Positions 44,930 to 56,285 of a stretch of DNA of 64,000 nt are shown one piece after another (the first letter of the stretch is position 1; each line of letters opens with the position of its first letter). The translations under genes and the position numbers were made by a program. Origin of the DNA: Colocasia esculenta (lineage: Eukaryota; Streptophyta; Magnoliopsida; Alismatales; Araceae); NCBI GenBank assembly GCA_014218235.1, contig CM024760.1, forward strand, positions 144,413,245-144,477,244, written 5' to 3'. A model generated the notes under the pieces. It did no database searches, was not told the DNA's origin, and was given only the letters and a program-made list of their open reading frames with translations.

Positions 44930-47171
44930 GTGGTATCAGAGCTCAGGGGTCTAACGAGATTTGTAATGAGTAAATAACTATGGTTATCCCAAAGAAAGGT
45001 ACTTGTGCGCTGCTGGCCCGTCCATGTAGAGTTGCTGTTAGGTGAGCATTGGTTCTTTGTTGCAGGTGGATAGCTTTCCAGCAGGGTCCGAGTGTGAGCT
45101 GTAGGAGAGTGTTGCTGCTATTGCTGGGTATGCATGCTGCGAGCGTGGTTGCTATTTTCGCTCGTGCAGCGATTGCATTCGTCCTCGGCCTGCGCATCCG
45201 TGTGGGTGTGTCGCGAAGGCTGAGAGAGCCTGCGTGTGGTGTGGCCTTCATCGGTGCAGGGCTGTTGCCTGTGGATCCGGTAGAAGGTAGTTGCCTTGTT
45301 GGATGTCCCCTCATTGTTTGGGGTGTGTCCTTGTTGGATGTCCCCTTGTTGTTGGGGTGAGTCCTTGTTGGATGTCCCCTTATGTAGGGGTGTGTGTCCT
45401 TGTTGGATGTGTGTTTGGCCTTGTGTGCCTGTGCGCCGTTGTGCACTGTGCTCTACTTAGTCGGCGTCGTTGCTCGAACTAAGCAGATGCTTCTGTGCCA
45501 TGTTGCACCGCTGGTTGAGCACTGTGACACCTGTCTGTGGTTGTTGTCAGCCTTGCGCTGACTGGTTGTGAGCTCTGGTGAGGTGCTCCCAGAGTTCTTC
45601 TCTATTGGTTCTAGTGGAGGTAAGGTTTTCCCAAGAACTATGTTGTGTTCGTTTCTGGTTGTTGCGGCGTTGCCCTCTGGGTTGAGGTGCATCGCTTGGC
45701 TGCTGTGTTCTGGTGGTGTTTCCCAGAACTGTTTGTTGTTGTCCTAGTGAGGGTTCCTTTCCCTCTGGGACTGCTTCTGTGCTCGTTAAAGTCTTCCGCT
45801 TTGTTACCTCCTTGGTTTGAGGTCTCTGTTGTCTGGTTGGTTGTTGTTGCGTTGCCTCGAGGTTGAGGTGCATCGCTTGGTTGCCCTGTGTTCTGGTGCG
45901 GTTTCCTAGAACTGTTGGTTGTTGTCCTGGTGAGGTTCGCTCTTAGGACTGTTCCGGGCTTGTTTCTGCCTGTTGTTGTGCTACCTCAGGGTTGAGGTAT
46001 GCTGCTGTTGTGTTGGCTGGTGTGTTATGGTGGGTTTTCCCAGAATGGCCCCTTGGTGGTTCTGGTGGAGGTTCTCCCAGAACCAGTTGTGTTGCTTCCA
46101 CTGTCTGCTGTGTTCTCTTTGTTGGCCGTTTGTTTGGGCTGCGTTCTGGTGATGGTTCTCAGAATGGCTCTTGGCGCTTTGGGTGGAGGTCCTCCCCAAG
46201 CTGCCTTGTGTTTGTTTTGGTTGTCGCTACTCTCTCTCTGAAGAGATGATCTGTCGACGTTACCAGTGGGACTGTCCATGTTACAGTCTGCCTGGGTGTT
46301 GTCGGTCAAGGTGTGGTGCCTTTGACCGTGTGTCTGGCCATGGTGCTGGCTAGATTGTCTTCCTGATCATTTTTCGGGTTTCCCGGCTGCGCTGGTGGGA
46401 CTTCGTGTGTCCCCAGGATTGGGAGGTTGGCTTCGTTTCTCGCGCCCTGTGGGCTCTGCCAGATGGTAGTCTAGTGAGTGCCATGGGTGTCTGGCTGGTT
46501 GTGCTTCTATGGAAGTGCCAGTCTCGTTTAGTTGTTTCCCCTTGCGTGTGGAAGAGACTCGTGGTGAGGGTCTCCTTCCCCTGCTTTCCGTTGGTTGCTT
46601 GGGGTGATGGTGCTCCACTGTGGTGTGGTGTCGCCGGGTGCGCATTGTTGCGACCTTCTGGTGGAGTCATCTTCCCTTGGGTTGGACTGTTGCGTGCAGT
46701 CTGCTCGTCTGCTTTTTGTTAAGGTGGTGGACCTTGACCCTGTGTATGGCCCCGTGTTTTGGCCAGTTCGCCGTGTTGTTAGCTTTCCAAGTTGGTTGTG
46801 CCGGCGGGGCCACTTGTGGGTCCCTGTGGTTTAGTTTGTTGTTACTTGCGTTTCTGTGCCGACACACTCTTGCCGACGGTTGTTTGGCGAGCGTCGTGGG
46901 TGTTCGGCTGGCTGTGCCTCCTATGGGAATGCTAGCCTTGCGTTGTTGTTTCCTCTTTCGTGTGAGGAGGAGGCCTGTTGTGTGCCTTCTTCCTCTGCTT
47001 TCCGTTGGTTGCTCGGGGTGGTGGTGCTTTCACATGGCATTTGGTGCCATGTCACGCACCGTGGCGACCTTTGTGGCGAAGGTCCCTCCCCTTGTGCTGT
47101 CTTGAGGTTGAGCTAGTTGCTCCCCTCATGCGCGTGGTTTCCTTGTGGTGCAATAGGTTGTGGTGACCTAT
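44930..47171 (+). other. Family A interior, non-coding TG-rich
   Basis: Starts with the primer binding site TGGTATCAGAGC (44931). From 45290 onward it is built of loosely repeated phrases such as TTGTTGGATGTCCCC, GGTTGAGGTGCATCGCTTGG and CCCAGAACTG with TGG- and TTG-rich spacers. No gag, protease or pol motif is readable on either strand; the open frames reflect base composition. Confidence 0.55.
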
Positions 47172-49700
47172 TATAGCACCCCGAAAAATTTAATTACATA
47201 AAAATTCAAGTAAATGGAAATAAATAATTTCCATAATGTTAGAGTATTTAAAACATACGTATCATTATCGTATGTGCTAAAATACATCGGAAAAATCCGT
47301 AAAAATTATAAATCGACCCCAAACATTATTACTAAATGTTTCACAAAGAAATTTGTGCCAAGAAAAATCGGATTAGATAAGTTTAAAGTGCTTCGCGATT
47401 TATTATCGTAATTCATGAATAAGTCGAAAAATTATTATCACGTGTACTTGGATGAGTCAGAAAATTAAATGAAAATCATATATGGACTTCAAATAATATC
47501 CTCTAATGACCCATCAAGAAATTTGGGTCAATACAAATTATTTGAGCTATGTTTAAGAGTTATTGTGACTGATTATCCAAATTAGGAAACAAGTCGGAAA
47601 ACCGTTAACACGAGAATACGACGCAACCATAAATTAAATAAAAATGTTGGAGAGACTTCTAACATTATATATTAATGACCCAATATCATAATTGGGCTAA
47701 TGGACATCATTTGGCCCAAAAATCAAATGAAGCAAGAAAATACATAGAAATTCACAACTTTAAATAAGTTGAAATTAGGAAGAGGTAATTAGAGTTGAAT
47801 TGGGAAGAGATCTTGCAATCTTGGCAACCAAATTTGTGCTTAACTATGGTGGGAGGTTTCCTAAAGCCTTACACACTCAAATGGAGGAAGAAATCCTCAA
47901 AATATGAAACTAATATGTCAAAACCGCAACTTAGCTTTCCTTGTCACAATAGGACTCCTAAACACCATGGTTGCTTAAATACTTCTCACCCAAACCCTAG
48001 GGATGAGTTTTAGAACTTGCTGGGGTCGTGTGGAGGGGCTCTTGGTAGCTGGGGAGCTGTGGATCGACCACAAGAAGCGCATCTACTTCCTCTTTTCGTC
48101 TACTTCAGCCTGTGCAAACCATCCTCTTGGAGTCGACCAAAGGTGAGTCAAACCATAACCAAACCTTGCAAGGCTTATACCCCTGAAAAGAGGGTCAAGT
48201 CTACTTCCTAACCCAATTGGAATTCCCAATTTTAGTATTAGGCGTTCTTCAAACAGTGGTCTGAACAAGGGATTTCTGAAGAACGAGAGTTCATCAACCC
48301 AAAAGGTAGGTTTTCTCGGGCCAAACCTTAAAAAATATTATACCAATGTGTAGATCATCAAGTCTAGTTTCATGTCTAATTAGTTTCATCGAATTTCAAT
48401 GAGTAGATTTTGAATTATAAGCGTTTTGCCAAAGTCACGCATGTTGGGGTCTTTTCCTGTTTAAGTCAATTTATCATGCATCTCGAGGTCATTTAAAATT
48501 ATTTAAAAATCATAGTTATCTCCTTTGTCATGTTCCCAAAAACTTTCATGTTGAGACTTTTGTCCAAAGAGCCCTAGTGTAAGAGATATAGATGTTGCAT
48601 GATCAAACCCCCCCTGAGTGCAGTTTTTTTCTGGGTTTTCGGTCGGGACCTGAACCACATCCAGGCAGGTGGACGCGATTCAAGGGCCTGGTATCGCACT
48701 GCCTAGGGGTGATGCGATCCCATAAAATGCGTCCGCATGCCCGAACGTGATTTGGGCGTTGACCAGTCCACGCCTCGCGTGGGTCTGCACGCCACCTGGG
48801 AGTCCGCGCCGCTCTGAAACGCGGCGTACGACCCCGACGCGTTTCAGAGGGTTTTCCCGCCCACGGTTTTTTTAATGGTTTTCTGTAGACGCGTCCATCT
48901 CCCCCGACGTGATTCAGTCTTGAAGGCGGCCACCAGTATGGCTGCGATTTAGTATCTTTACAATTTCGCATGCTTTTCGCTGTGCACTGCATTTTGAAGT
49001 GCGTCCTCTGTGTTGGACACATATTTTAAGGCATACCCGAGGTCTGTTTAACATGATATTTAGTGTGTAATTCTCATGTCTTGGGTCTGATCATTACATA
49101 TATCTGTTTAATGGCTTAAAATTGTTTAACCCATTTAAAAAGCCTTAATTACACGAACATTATTCTAATTGCTTTCTTAATGACGTGACCATTCATGTAA
49201 CTTTTGATTCACTCTTTGTACTGTTCTAGCTTATTAAATTGATAATCTGTTATCTTAAAATCTTGCAATCCATGTTTAGTTAAAATGCATAGTTTCAAGT
49301 CATGTTATCATGCTAAGTGCTTTCAGCGAGTTTGAAACCGATGGTTTGTGAATTGAGACGCGTACATCACTACACACTTGCACATCTAGGCAACCCTTTT
49401 CTTGGGAAATTGGAAGCTCTCTATCGGTCATTCCGAATCAGTAGACTAGCAACTTTTTCTCCAAGGCCTCCATAAATCTCCTCTGACCATGGATTCCCAC
49501 ATGGCCGACGAGTTGGTTGTACCATTGAAGTTCATTGAAGATAGCGTGCACTTCCTCTCTCATCTTGTTCTCGTGAGTGTGATTTACAATCTAGACTAAA
49601 GCCATTAATGTAAAGACTGAATTAAAGTATAAATCGTACTGTTATGCTGCCAAATTTATCTCTTGACCATTGTTATCATAAAATCATGTTCAATTTACTT
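47172..49700 (+). mobile_element. Family B LTR, plus orientation, 3' end missing
   Basis: Begins TATAGCACCCCGAAAAATTT, a decayed TGTAACACCCCGGAAATTT. It is collinear with the reverse complement of 61037 down to about 58640 (shared AAAAATTATAAxTCxACCCCAAA, TGTCTTGGGTCTGATCATTACAT, GGGAAxTTGGxAGCTCTCT). The last 0.8-0.9 kb of the LTR is absent, and the sequence passes into C2/C3 between about 49700 and 49749. It is inserted in the family A interior. Confidence 0.8.
48640..48915. repeat. ACGCGT / GACGCGATTC motif cluster in plus-strand B LTR
   Basis: GACGCGATTC, GATGCGATCC, GACGCGTTTC, GACGCGTCCA and GACGTGATTC variants cluster here. This is the place in the LTR where the minus-strand B copy has its GTGTCGACAC array instead. 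Confidence 0.55.
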
Positions 49701-49749
49701 ATTACTTGTTCTCGATTGACAACAGTTCAACTCTTACTGAGGAACAATC

Positions 49750-50129
49750 TGTTGGGGATCGGATCGGCAGCCCTCTCACACATGACTCACACGTAAAGAT
49801 CGGAGGAGAGATTAAAGAAGAGAGAAGAAGAACACAAGAACACCAGATTTACGTCGTTCGGAGGCAACGCCTTCCTACGTCCATGGCCACAACAGCGAAA
49901 CCAATACTATGTGAAAGAAAATCATCTGTACAAGGAGAATCCTCCCCACTTTATATATTGAGAGGTTAGGGCGCCATAATCGAGAATTACAAGGACAAAA
50001 ATGCCCTTAACTCAGAAACGCGAAGTCGCCTGACTCGGGGTGCGTCGACCTGATTCATGGGTGCGTCGACGCACCTCAAGCTGTTCCAAACTGATCCACA
50101 TTTGGAAGTTCAGGCTCCACACTCTAACA
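49750..50129 (-). repeat. C3 3' LTR
   Basis: 380 bp, directly repeated at 54122-54636. It contains one GTGCGTCGACGCAC palindrome (about 50062-50075). Confidence 0.93.
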
Positions 50130-50234
50130 ATCTCCCACTTGGAGTCTGAACTCCAAACAATAACAGGCATCTCAAAGTCTTGATCCTCCTCAATGTAGCA
50201 AAGTAAAAAGCTGGCTGTGGCATCCCTCCATCAA

Positions 50235-50994
50235 TCATTCATAGAGACCAACTGAAGCTTGGCACAACTTCAATTTCTCTCTTGTGACCGCCTTGGTCAA
50301 CATGTCTGCTGGATTTTCTGTCCCTCGTATCTTCTCAAGCAATAGAGTACCATCTTCAATCAACCCACAGATGAAGTGATACTTCAGCTGTATGTGCTTC
50401 GTCCTTGCATGGAAGTCGGGGTTCTTGGCAAGGTGAATTGCACTTTGACTGTCACAAAACAGCACACTATTGTTTTGTTTCTTGTCCAATTCCTTCAGAA
50501 AATTTTTCAGCCACACCATCTCCTTGCTAGCTTCGGAGACAACAACATACTCTGCTTCTGTGGTTGAAAGGGCAACAACTTTTTGAAGTTGTAATATCCA
50601 GCTCACTACAGTCCCACCCAAGGTGTAAACATAACCAGTGGTGCTTCTTCGTGTCCAGATCACCACCAAGATCTGCATCAACAAAGCCTTGTAAAATGAC
50701 ATCATTTTTCCTAAAACAGAGAGATTTGCCTGAAGTGCCTTTCAGGTATCTCAGAATCCATTTTACTGCTTCCCAGTGTTGTTTGCCCGGATCTGCCATA
50801 TACCTGCACACAACTCCCACTGCGTGTGCTATATCCGGTCTGGTACAAACCATTGCATACATCAGGCTTCCCACAGCTAATGCATAAGGAATTTTCTTCA
50901 TGGACTCACACTCTTCAGCAGTCTTTGGTGACTGCTCTTTAGACAGCTTGAAGTGACTTGCTAGAGGAGTGTTGACTGGTTTTGCATCTTGCAT
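50235..50994 (-). pseudogene. C3 pol: end of RT and RNase H
   Basis: The frame 50994-50527 carries MQDAKPVNTPLASHFKLS, the copia segment YALAVGSLMYAMVCTRPDIA and WILRYLKGTSGKSLCF. It shifts frame near 50660 (DADLGGD to RRSTTGYVY). RNase H then continues to 50235 with ALSTTEAEYV, FCDSQSAIHLAKNP and RTKHIQLKYHF, the standard copia RNase H motifs including the catalytic E of TEAEY and D of CDSQSA. It ends at KLCQASVGLYE, just before the PPT. Confidence 0.9.
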
Positions 50995-51455
50995 GTTAAA
51001 CCTGCCAACACTTTCTGAATGTAGCCTTCTTGAGATAGCTTCAGAGTACCATCTGTTCTATCCCTCACAATTCTCATTCCAATAATTTGTTTTGCTGCTC
51101 TCAAGTCCTTCATAGCAAATTCCTTTGACAATTGCTTCTTCAACTTGTTGATCTCTGTCATACTTGATCCTGCAATGAGCATATCATCCACGTACAACAG
51201 CAGTATGATATAACAATTATCAAACTTCTTAAAATAACAACAATGGTCCATGTTGCATCTAATGAACCCATTTTTACAGATGAATCCATCAAACTTCTTG
51301 TACCACTGCCTAGGGGCTTGTTTCAGACCATACAAGCTTTTGTTCAGTTTGCAAACAAGGTTTTCTATACGATATTCATGAAAACCTTCTGGCTGCACCA
51401 TATAAATATCCTCCTCCAGATCACCATGGAGAAAAGCTATTTTTACATCAAGCTA
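50961..51455 (-). pseudogene. C3 pol: reverse transcriptase palm
   Basis: Continues the upstream frame after a TAG at 51455-51453 (LHLE, stop, LDVK). It contains KLNKSLYGLKQAPRQWYKKF and the catalytic ILLLYVDDMLIAGS. The frame breaks near 50995. The nonsense codon is a single change of a Gln codon (CAG to TAG), consistent with deamination at a methylated site. Confidence 0.92.
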
Positions 51456-52679
51456 TTCTAGGTGCAAGTTTTCAGCAGGAACAATACTTAGCACTAATCT
51501 AATAGTGGTTAACTTGATAACTGGAGAGAAACTTTTAGTGTAATCAATACCTTCCTTCTGTTGGAAACCTTTCACAACCAACCTTTCTTTGTACCTCTTG
51601 CTGCCATCATGTTCTTCTTTTAAACCGGAAAACCCATTTATTATGTAGTGCCCTCTTGCGGGTGGTAGTTCAGTCAATACCCAAGTTTCATTTTTGTATA
51701 GGGAATTCATTTCATCTTTCATTGTCAACTCCCACTTGATTGAATCTTCCACCTGCATAGCTTCATCAAAGCTCTCAGGTTCATCTGCATCAGTCAACAA
51801 CAAGTAGTACATTGCAGAAGAAAACCGTTCAACTGGCTTGCGCAATCTGCTTGATCTTCTCAGTTGAACCTCTGGTTGCACTGCACTGTTTTCAGGATCT
51901 CCTTGAGATCTTCTCAGCACATCCTCTTCTAAAATTTCCTCCAGCTCAACCTGTGTACTTTTCTGACTTTCTTGACCTGCATCTTCAGATTCCACATCAG
52001 ATCTATGCTTATAAAGCAAATTTTCATTGAATATAACATTCCTTTGTCTAATGATTTTTTTGCTTTCATCATCCCAGAAGCGGTATCCAAAATCATCAGA
52101 ACCATATCCAATGAAAAAACATCTCCTTAACATAGGATCTAACTTGTCTCTGTCATTGGAATCAACATGCACATATGAAACACAACCAAATACTATCAGG
52201 TGTGAGAGTGTTACCTCCTTACCGGTCCAAACCTCTCCTGGTAGCTCACCATTTAGAGGAACACTGGGTCCTCTATTAATCAGATAAGTTGTTGAGTTAA
52301 TTGCATCTGCCCAAGAGGTCTTCGGTAGGCCAGCATGTAGCCTCATGCTTCTAGCTCTCTCATTCAGAGTTCTGTTCATGCGTTCAACAACCTCATTCTG
52401 TTGTGGAGTATTTGGAAACGTTTTCTCCATACGAATGCCATGTAGTGCACAAAATTTTTTGAATTCCTTGCTGCTATATTCTCCTCCATTGTCTGACCTC
52501 AGACACTTGATCTTTGCACCAGTTTGATTTTCCACTTCAGCCTTCCACTTCACAAAGGTAGAAAATACATCAGATTTATTTTTAAGAAAATAAACCCATA
52601 CCTTCCGAGTGGAGTCATCAATAAAGGTGACATAATAGAGTGAACCTCCAAGGGATCGAACAGGGGCTGGTCCCCACAC
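51453..52679 (-). pseudogene. C3 pol: integrase core and RT N-terminus
   Basis: 409 codons. The integrase catalytic core has the first Asp in TFIDDSTRKVWVYFLK, the second in RSDNGGEYSSKEF and the Glu in NTPQQNEVVERMNRTL. The copia C-terminal region follows (RCFFIGYGSDDFGYRFWD), then an acidic linker. The RT start is WVLTELPPARG and VVKGFQQKEGIDYTKSFSPV. It is preceded in frame by the GAG-pre-integrase segment but separated from it by a TAA at 52697-52695. Confidence 0.93.
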
Positions 52680-52694
52680 ATCAGTGTGTACAAG

Positions 52695-53117
52695 TTATAA
52701 CTTTTCTAGCTTAGAACTTCTTCTAGCTTTAGAGATGGTGACCTTTCTCTGTTTTCCCAGAATGCAATCTTCACACAGTCCAATATTTATGGACTTTAGA
52801 TCACCTAACTTCCCTTTTGCAGCCATCATCTTCATTCCCTTCTCACTCATGTGTCCAAGTCTGCAGTGCCAGATCTTGGAGTCCTCTTCTGAATTTGCCA
52901 CTGCCACTAAGTCTTTGTCATTTGCAGTCATATAAAGAGTTCTCATCTTGCTGCCTCGTGCTATAACCATGGCACCCTTGGTTATCTTCCAGCACCTATT
53001 AACAAAGATAGTGGCATATCCTTCATCATCAAGCTGACCAATGGAGATCATATTTCTCTTTAAGCCAGGAACATGTCTAACATTCCTCAGCTTCCATACA
53101 GTCCCGTTTGCTATTTT
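52695..53117 (-). pseudogene. C3 pol: GAG-pre-integrase zinc domain
   Basis: KIWHCRLGHMSEKGMKMM followed by LCEDCILGKQRKVT is the HHCC zinc-binding domain at the start of copia integrase. Upstream, LRNVRHVPGLKRN joins it to the protease in the same frame, past a TAG at about 53120-53118. Confidence 0.9.
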
Positions 53118-53570
53118 CTACTGAACATCACCCTTCCCCACAATATCTAGGGGCTCATCATCAGCAAGGTAAACCTTCCCAAAATTACCAGCAACAGAAC
53201 TTTGTAAAGTTTCTTTACATGAGGTAGAGTGAAAAGATGCTCCAGAATCTAGAATCCAGGATTCGATGGGACTGTTAACACTCAAAATCAGAGCATCTTG
53301 GACTTCATCTATCATGATGTTAGCAGAGTCTTCTTCCTGTTTCTGCCCCTGATCTTTTTTCTTTGGGAGCCTGCGGTCCCTCTTAAAATGACCTTTCTTA
53401 CCACAATTCCAGCAACCATCACCACGGGGTTTGGACTGACTTATTTTCTTGGACTTGGATCTATTCTGATTTTGTCCACGCTGATTTGTTCTTCCCCTGC
53501 CTTCAATGTTTAAGGCAGAACCTGAAACTTCACCAGATTCCCTTCTGCGAACATCCTCGCTCAGAATCAA
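53118..53570 (-). pseudogene. C3 gag zinc knuckle and aspartic protease
   Basis: The knuckle reads CWNCGKKGHFKRDRRLPKK: the fourth ligand (Cys) is replaced by Arg, so zinc binding is broken. It is followed by WILDSGASFHSTS, the retropepsin DSGA active site, and VYLADDEPLDIVGKGDV. The frame then hits a stop at 53118. Confidence 0.9.
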
Positions 53571-53699
53571 GTGTCAAATCTCTGTAAGTTTCAGTTTACT
53601 TGAGCCTGAAGAACTGCTAACATCCGTCACAGTAGCACCCCAATTTTCAGGTAAGGAGGACAGAAGAATCAAGGCTTTAATCTCATCATCAAAATTATT

Positions 53700-54080
53700 T
53701 CTACAGAACTCAATGGGTTGTAATCACATTGAATTCATTTATATGATCTGTAACCGAGGAACCTTCAGCCATCTTCAGATTAAACAACGACGCATCAAAT
53801 GTACCTTGTTGGAAGCAGATCATTTTCGTACATGTTGATAACGCCTGCATCAGACCTGTTGTGGTCTTCTCGTTCACGATGTTGAACGCGACGTTTCTGG
53901 CCAACGTCAAGCGAACATAAGATCCCAGTCTTCTTTCTTCATACCATCTGGCATCGTTCCAAGAAGCAGCTGATGCAGCTTCTTTTGATACAAGTAGTCT
54001 TCGATCTGCATCTTCCAGAAACCGAAGTCCTTGAGTCAAACTTCTCGAAACATTCTCACCTTTCCTTCATCCGCTGCCAT
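53700..54080 (-). pseudogene. C3 gag N-terminal part
   Basis: The start is the ATG at 54080 (MAADEGKVRMFREV), which meets a TGA. The typical gag continuation FGFWKMQIEDYLYQKKLHQ is in that frame just after the stop. A different frame carries the middle of gag (LTLARNVAFNIVNEKTT, LMQALST, LFNLKMAEGSSVTDHINEF, a UBN2 match). At least one frameshift and one nonsense codon are present. Confidence 0.85.
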
Positions 54081-54121
54081 CGCTCCCACTGTTCCCTCAA
54101 ACCTGGGCCCTGATACCAGTT

Positions 54122-54636
54122 TGTGGGGATCGGATCGGTAGCCCTCTCACACGACTCACACGTAGAGATCGGAGGAGAGATTAAAGAAGAGAGAAGAAGA
54201 ACACAAGAACACCAGATTTACGTGGTTCGGAGGCAACGCCTTCCTACGTCCACGGCCACAGTAGTGAAACCAATACTGTGTGAAAGAAAATCATATGTAC
54301 AAGGAGAATCCGCCCCACTTTACATACTGAGAGGTTAGGGTGCCATAATCGAGAATTACAAGGACAAAAATACCCTTAACTCAGAAACGCGAAGTCGCCT
54401 GACTTGGGGTGCGTCGACTTGATTCATGGGTGCGTCGACGCACCTGACCTGAAACGCGAAGTCGCCTGACTTGGGGTGCGTCGACTTGATTCATGGGTGC
54501 GTCGACGCACCTCAAGCTGTGTCGACCTGAGGTCGACAGTGTGTCGACACACCTCGACCTATAAACCAAATTTAGCTTCCGGGGCGCGACTCCAAACCGA
54601 TCCACATTTGAAAGTTCAGGGCTCCACACTCTAACA
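54122..54636 (-). repeat. C3 5' LTR, expanded
   Basis: 515 bp. A block of about 60 bp holding GGTGCGTCGAC and GGTGCGTCGACGCACC is present twice (about 54385-54510). It is followed by extra GTGTCGAC motifs to about 54562 that are absent from the 3' LTR. Confidence 0.9.
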
Positions 54637-56285
54637 CAATCTTGGAGCCTTGGAAGAGAAAATTAAAGACACGATCACAAGCTCTTGCCCCTCTCCCAGC
54701 TCCACCTCAGTAGTGCTATCTTTTGTTTATGTCAAAGGGGGAGAAGTTATGTGTGAATATTTCAGTTTTTTGTTTCAGAACCTTGGGTTACTTTCGCTTC
54801 AGAAACTTTATGTCAAGTGAATGATGTGACTTTGTGATTGTGATTGCTTCTCACATGACATGAAATGAAGTGAATGACTGTCTTCACACCTTGTTTATTT
54901 ATACTAAAATGTTCAATGAATCATAGTTGACATCATCAAAAGGGGGAGATTGTTGGATCTCTTGTTTTGATGTTGTTTACTATGATCCATATAGTTTTAA
55001 ATACCTTTCATTAGTCATATCTAACACAATATTTCATGTTTAACTCAGAAAAAGGTGTTATGAGTCAGTGGTATCGACACAACATTGTCAGAGTGTCGAC
55101 ACAAAGAGCAATTCCAGTGAAGAAATTCAAGAAGTAAAGTCAGTTGTGTCGACACAGATCCCTCATGTGTCGACACATCCCTTGTTCTCAAAAAGTAGTC
55201 AAAAGAAAAGAAGTCAGTGGTGTCGACACAGGTCCCTCATGTGTCTACACATCCTTTGTTCCCAGAAAGCCATATTTTGGAATATAGTCAGTGTGTCGAC
55301 ACAAGTCAGGTATGTGTCGACATAGGTTAACTTCTAGAGCAGTAAGCCAGGATTATGTGTCGACATATAACTTGATTGTGTCGACACACTTCGATTGATG
55401 ATTCAGAACCTGAATTCTTGGACACGTGTCAGATTTTGATCCAAGAATTTTTGAGTGGGAATTCTGTGCCCCCAAATTCTAAGGTACCACGTGGATACAT
55501 GAGACTATAAATGCCCATGATCCTTACACTTTTTAGGAAAACACACATCAGTCTTTCATCTCCCAGAAGCAGAAAGCGGCGACTAGAGAGAGGCTTCATC
55601 TGAAGGATGCTGCTACTCCAGATTTGAAGAATTGGAGATCCAGTTGCTGTGAGCAATCAAAGTCAAGTTGAATTCTCACATTCAAGAGTCTACATCATCA
55701 GGCTGAAGCTGGAATTCAGAAGTTTCAGTTGGAAGCACAAAAGGGGAAAATTTGAACCAGTCTCATCTGTTTTGCAATTTCTTGTCATTCAACTAGTTCT
55801 ACATCTCAACTTCAAATCATTCTGTGTGTAGTGTGAAATTGGAGCTATCCTTCTACCCAATTTCATGTGCGTGTTCTAATTTGAGATTTCGATCATCTCA
55901 GATTGTGTGTGTGTTGTGTGTTCTGTTTGAACTGGCTACATAAGCAGATTTGTGTGTGTGTGTGTGTGGATGGTGGATGTAGGATACGCAATTGTGTAAT
56001 CCAAACCACCCTAAATCTCTGTGTCACTGTGGTTTGATCTATCTTAACGTTAGATGATTGATAGGCACATTTGCTATTCAGTATGATATCATCTAATAAT
56101 TTGTAGATTCACAACTTACTTGCTATATCTGCAATAATTTGAATCTGTGCATAACTCAAAACTTTGAAATTCTCATAAGTTTCTAATATGATAAGTGTTT
56201 AATTTTTAATTGGGTAGAAATCTATTCATTCCCCCCCCCCTCTCTAGATTTCTTCATAGCTATTTTTCGCTACTTTTGAGATAGG
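54637..56285 (+). mobile_element. C2: copia (Sirevirus-like) 3' fragment with LTR
   Basis: The 3' part of an interior (54642-54950) includes an extra purine tract, CAAAGGGGGAGAAG (about 54735), and the terminal PPT AAAAGGGGGAGAT. It is followed by an LTR starting TGTTGGATCTCTTG at 54951. The LTR carries a GTGTCGACAC array and ends near 56285; I could not see a clean terminal CA. A short piece of the same interior lies left of C3, up to 49749. No coding region survives. Confidence 0.7.
55069..55392. repeat. GTGTCGACAC palindrome array in C2 LTR
   Basis: Six perfect copies of the 10-bp palindrome (about 55093, 55146, 55167, 55220, 55293 and 55378) and four one-base variants lie within about 320 bp, in units that also share CCCTCATGTGTCGACACATC. 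Confidence 0.92.

Larger units (their letters stand above)
36423..47171 (+). mobile_element. Family A LTR retrotransposon (LTR plus truncated interior), interrupted by C1
   Basis: The LTR starts at 36423 with TGTAACGTGACGCCCCG and ends at 44929 with GTCGTTACA, so the termini TGTAACG / CGTTACA are perfectly inverted. Removing nested C1 and its duplicated target leaves an LTR of about 2.55 kb. The primer binding site TGGTATCAGAGC starts at 44931. The interior (44930-47171) has no gag or pol that I can read before it is cut by a family B LTR. TG- and CA-rich composition suggests heavy CpG decay. Superfamily assignment to gypsy rests on LTR style and the PBS only. Confidence 0.7.
49750..54636 (-). 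mobile_element. C3: complete Ty1/copia retrotransposon (mutated)
   Basis: The 5' LTR is 54122-54636 (515 bp) and the 3' LTR 49750-50129 (380 bp). On the minus strand they start TGTTAGAGTGTGGAGCC and end GATCCCCACA (5') or CCAACA (3'). The target-site duplication CAATC is perfect (49745-49749 and 54637-54641). The primer binding site beside the 5' LTR is TGGTATCAGGGCCCAGG and the PPT beside the 3' LTR is AAGTGGGAGAT. Gag, protease, integrase, reverse transcriptase and RNase H follow in copia order, with at least three nonsense mutations and three frameshifts. Motifs resemble TNT1-94-like elements. The 5' LTR is longer because a segment holding the GTCGAC motif is duplicated and extended. It lies inside copia fragment C2. 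Confidence 0.95.

Noticed and set aside
44931..44945. Possible tRNA gene near TGGTATCAGAGC
   Set aside because: It is a primer binding site complementary to a tRNA 3' end, directly after an LTR end; no cloverleaf is present.
45049..47166. Hydrophobic Cys/Leu/Val-rich frames resembling membrane proteins
   Set aside because: TG-rich low-complexity text translates to such residues in several frames at once. Reverse frames are equally long and nothing is conserved.
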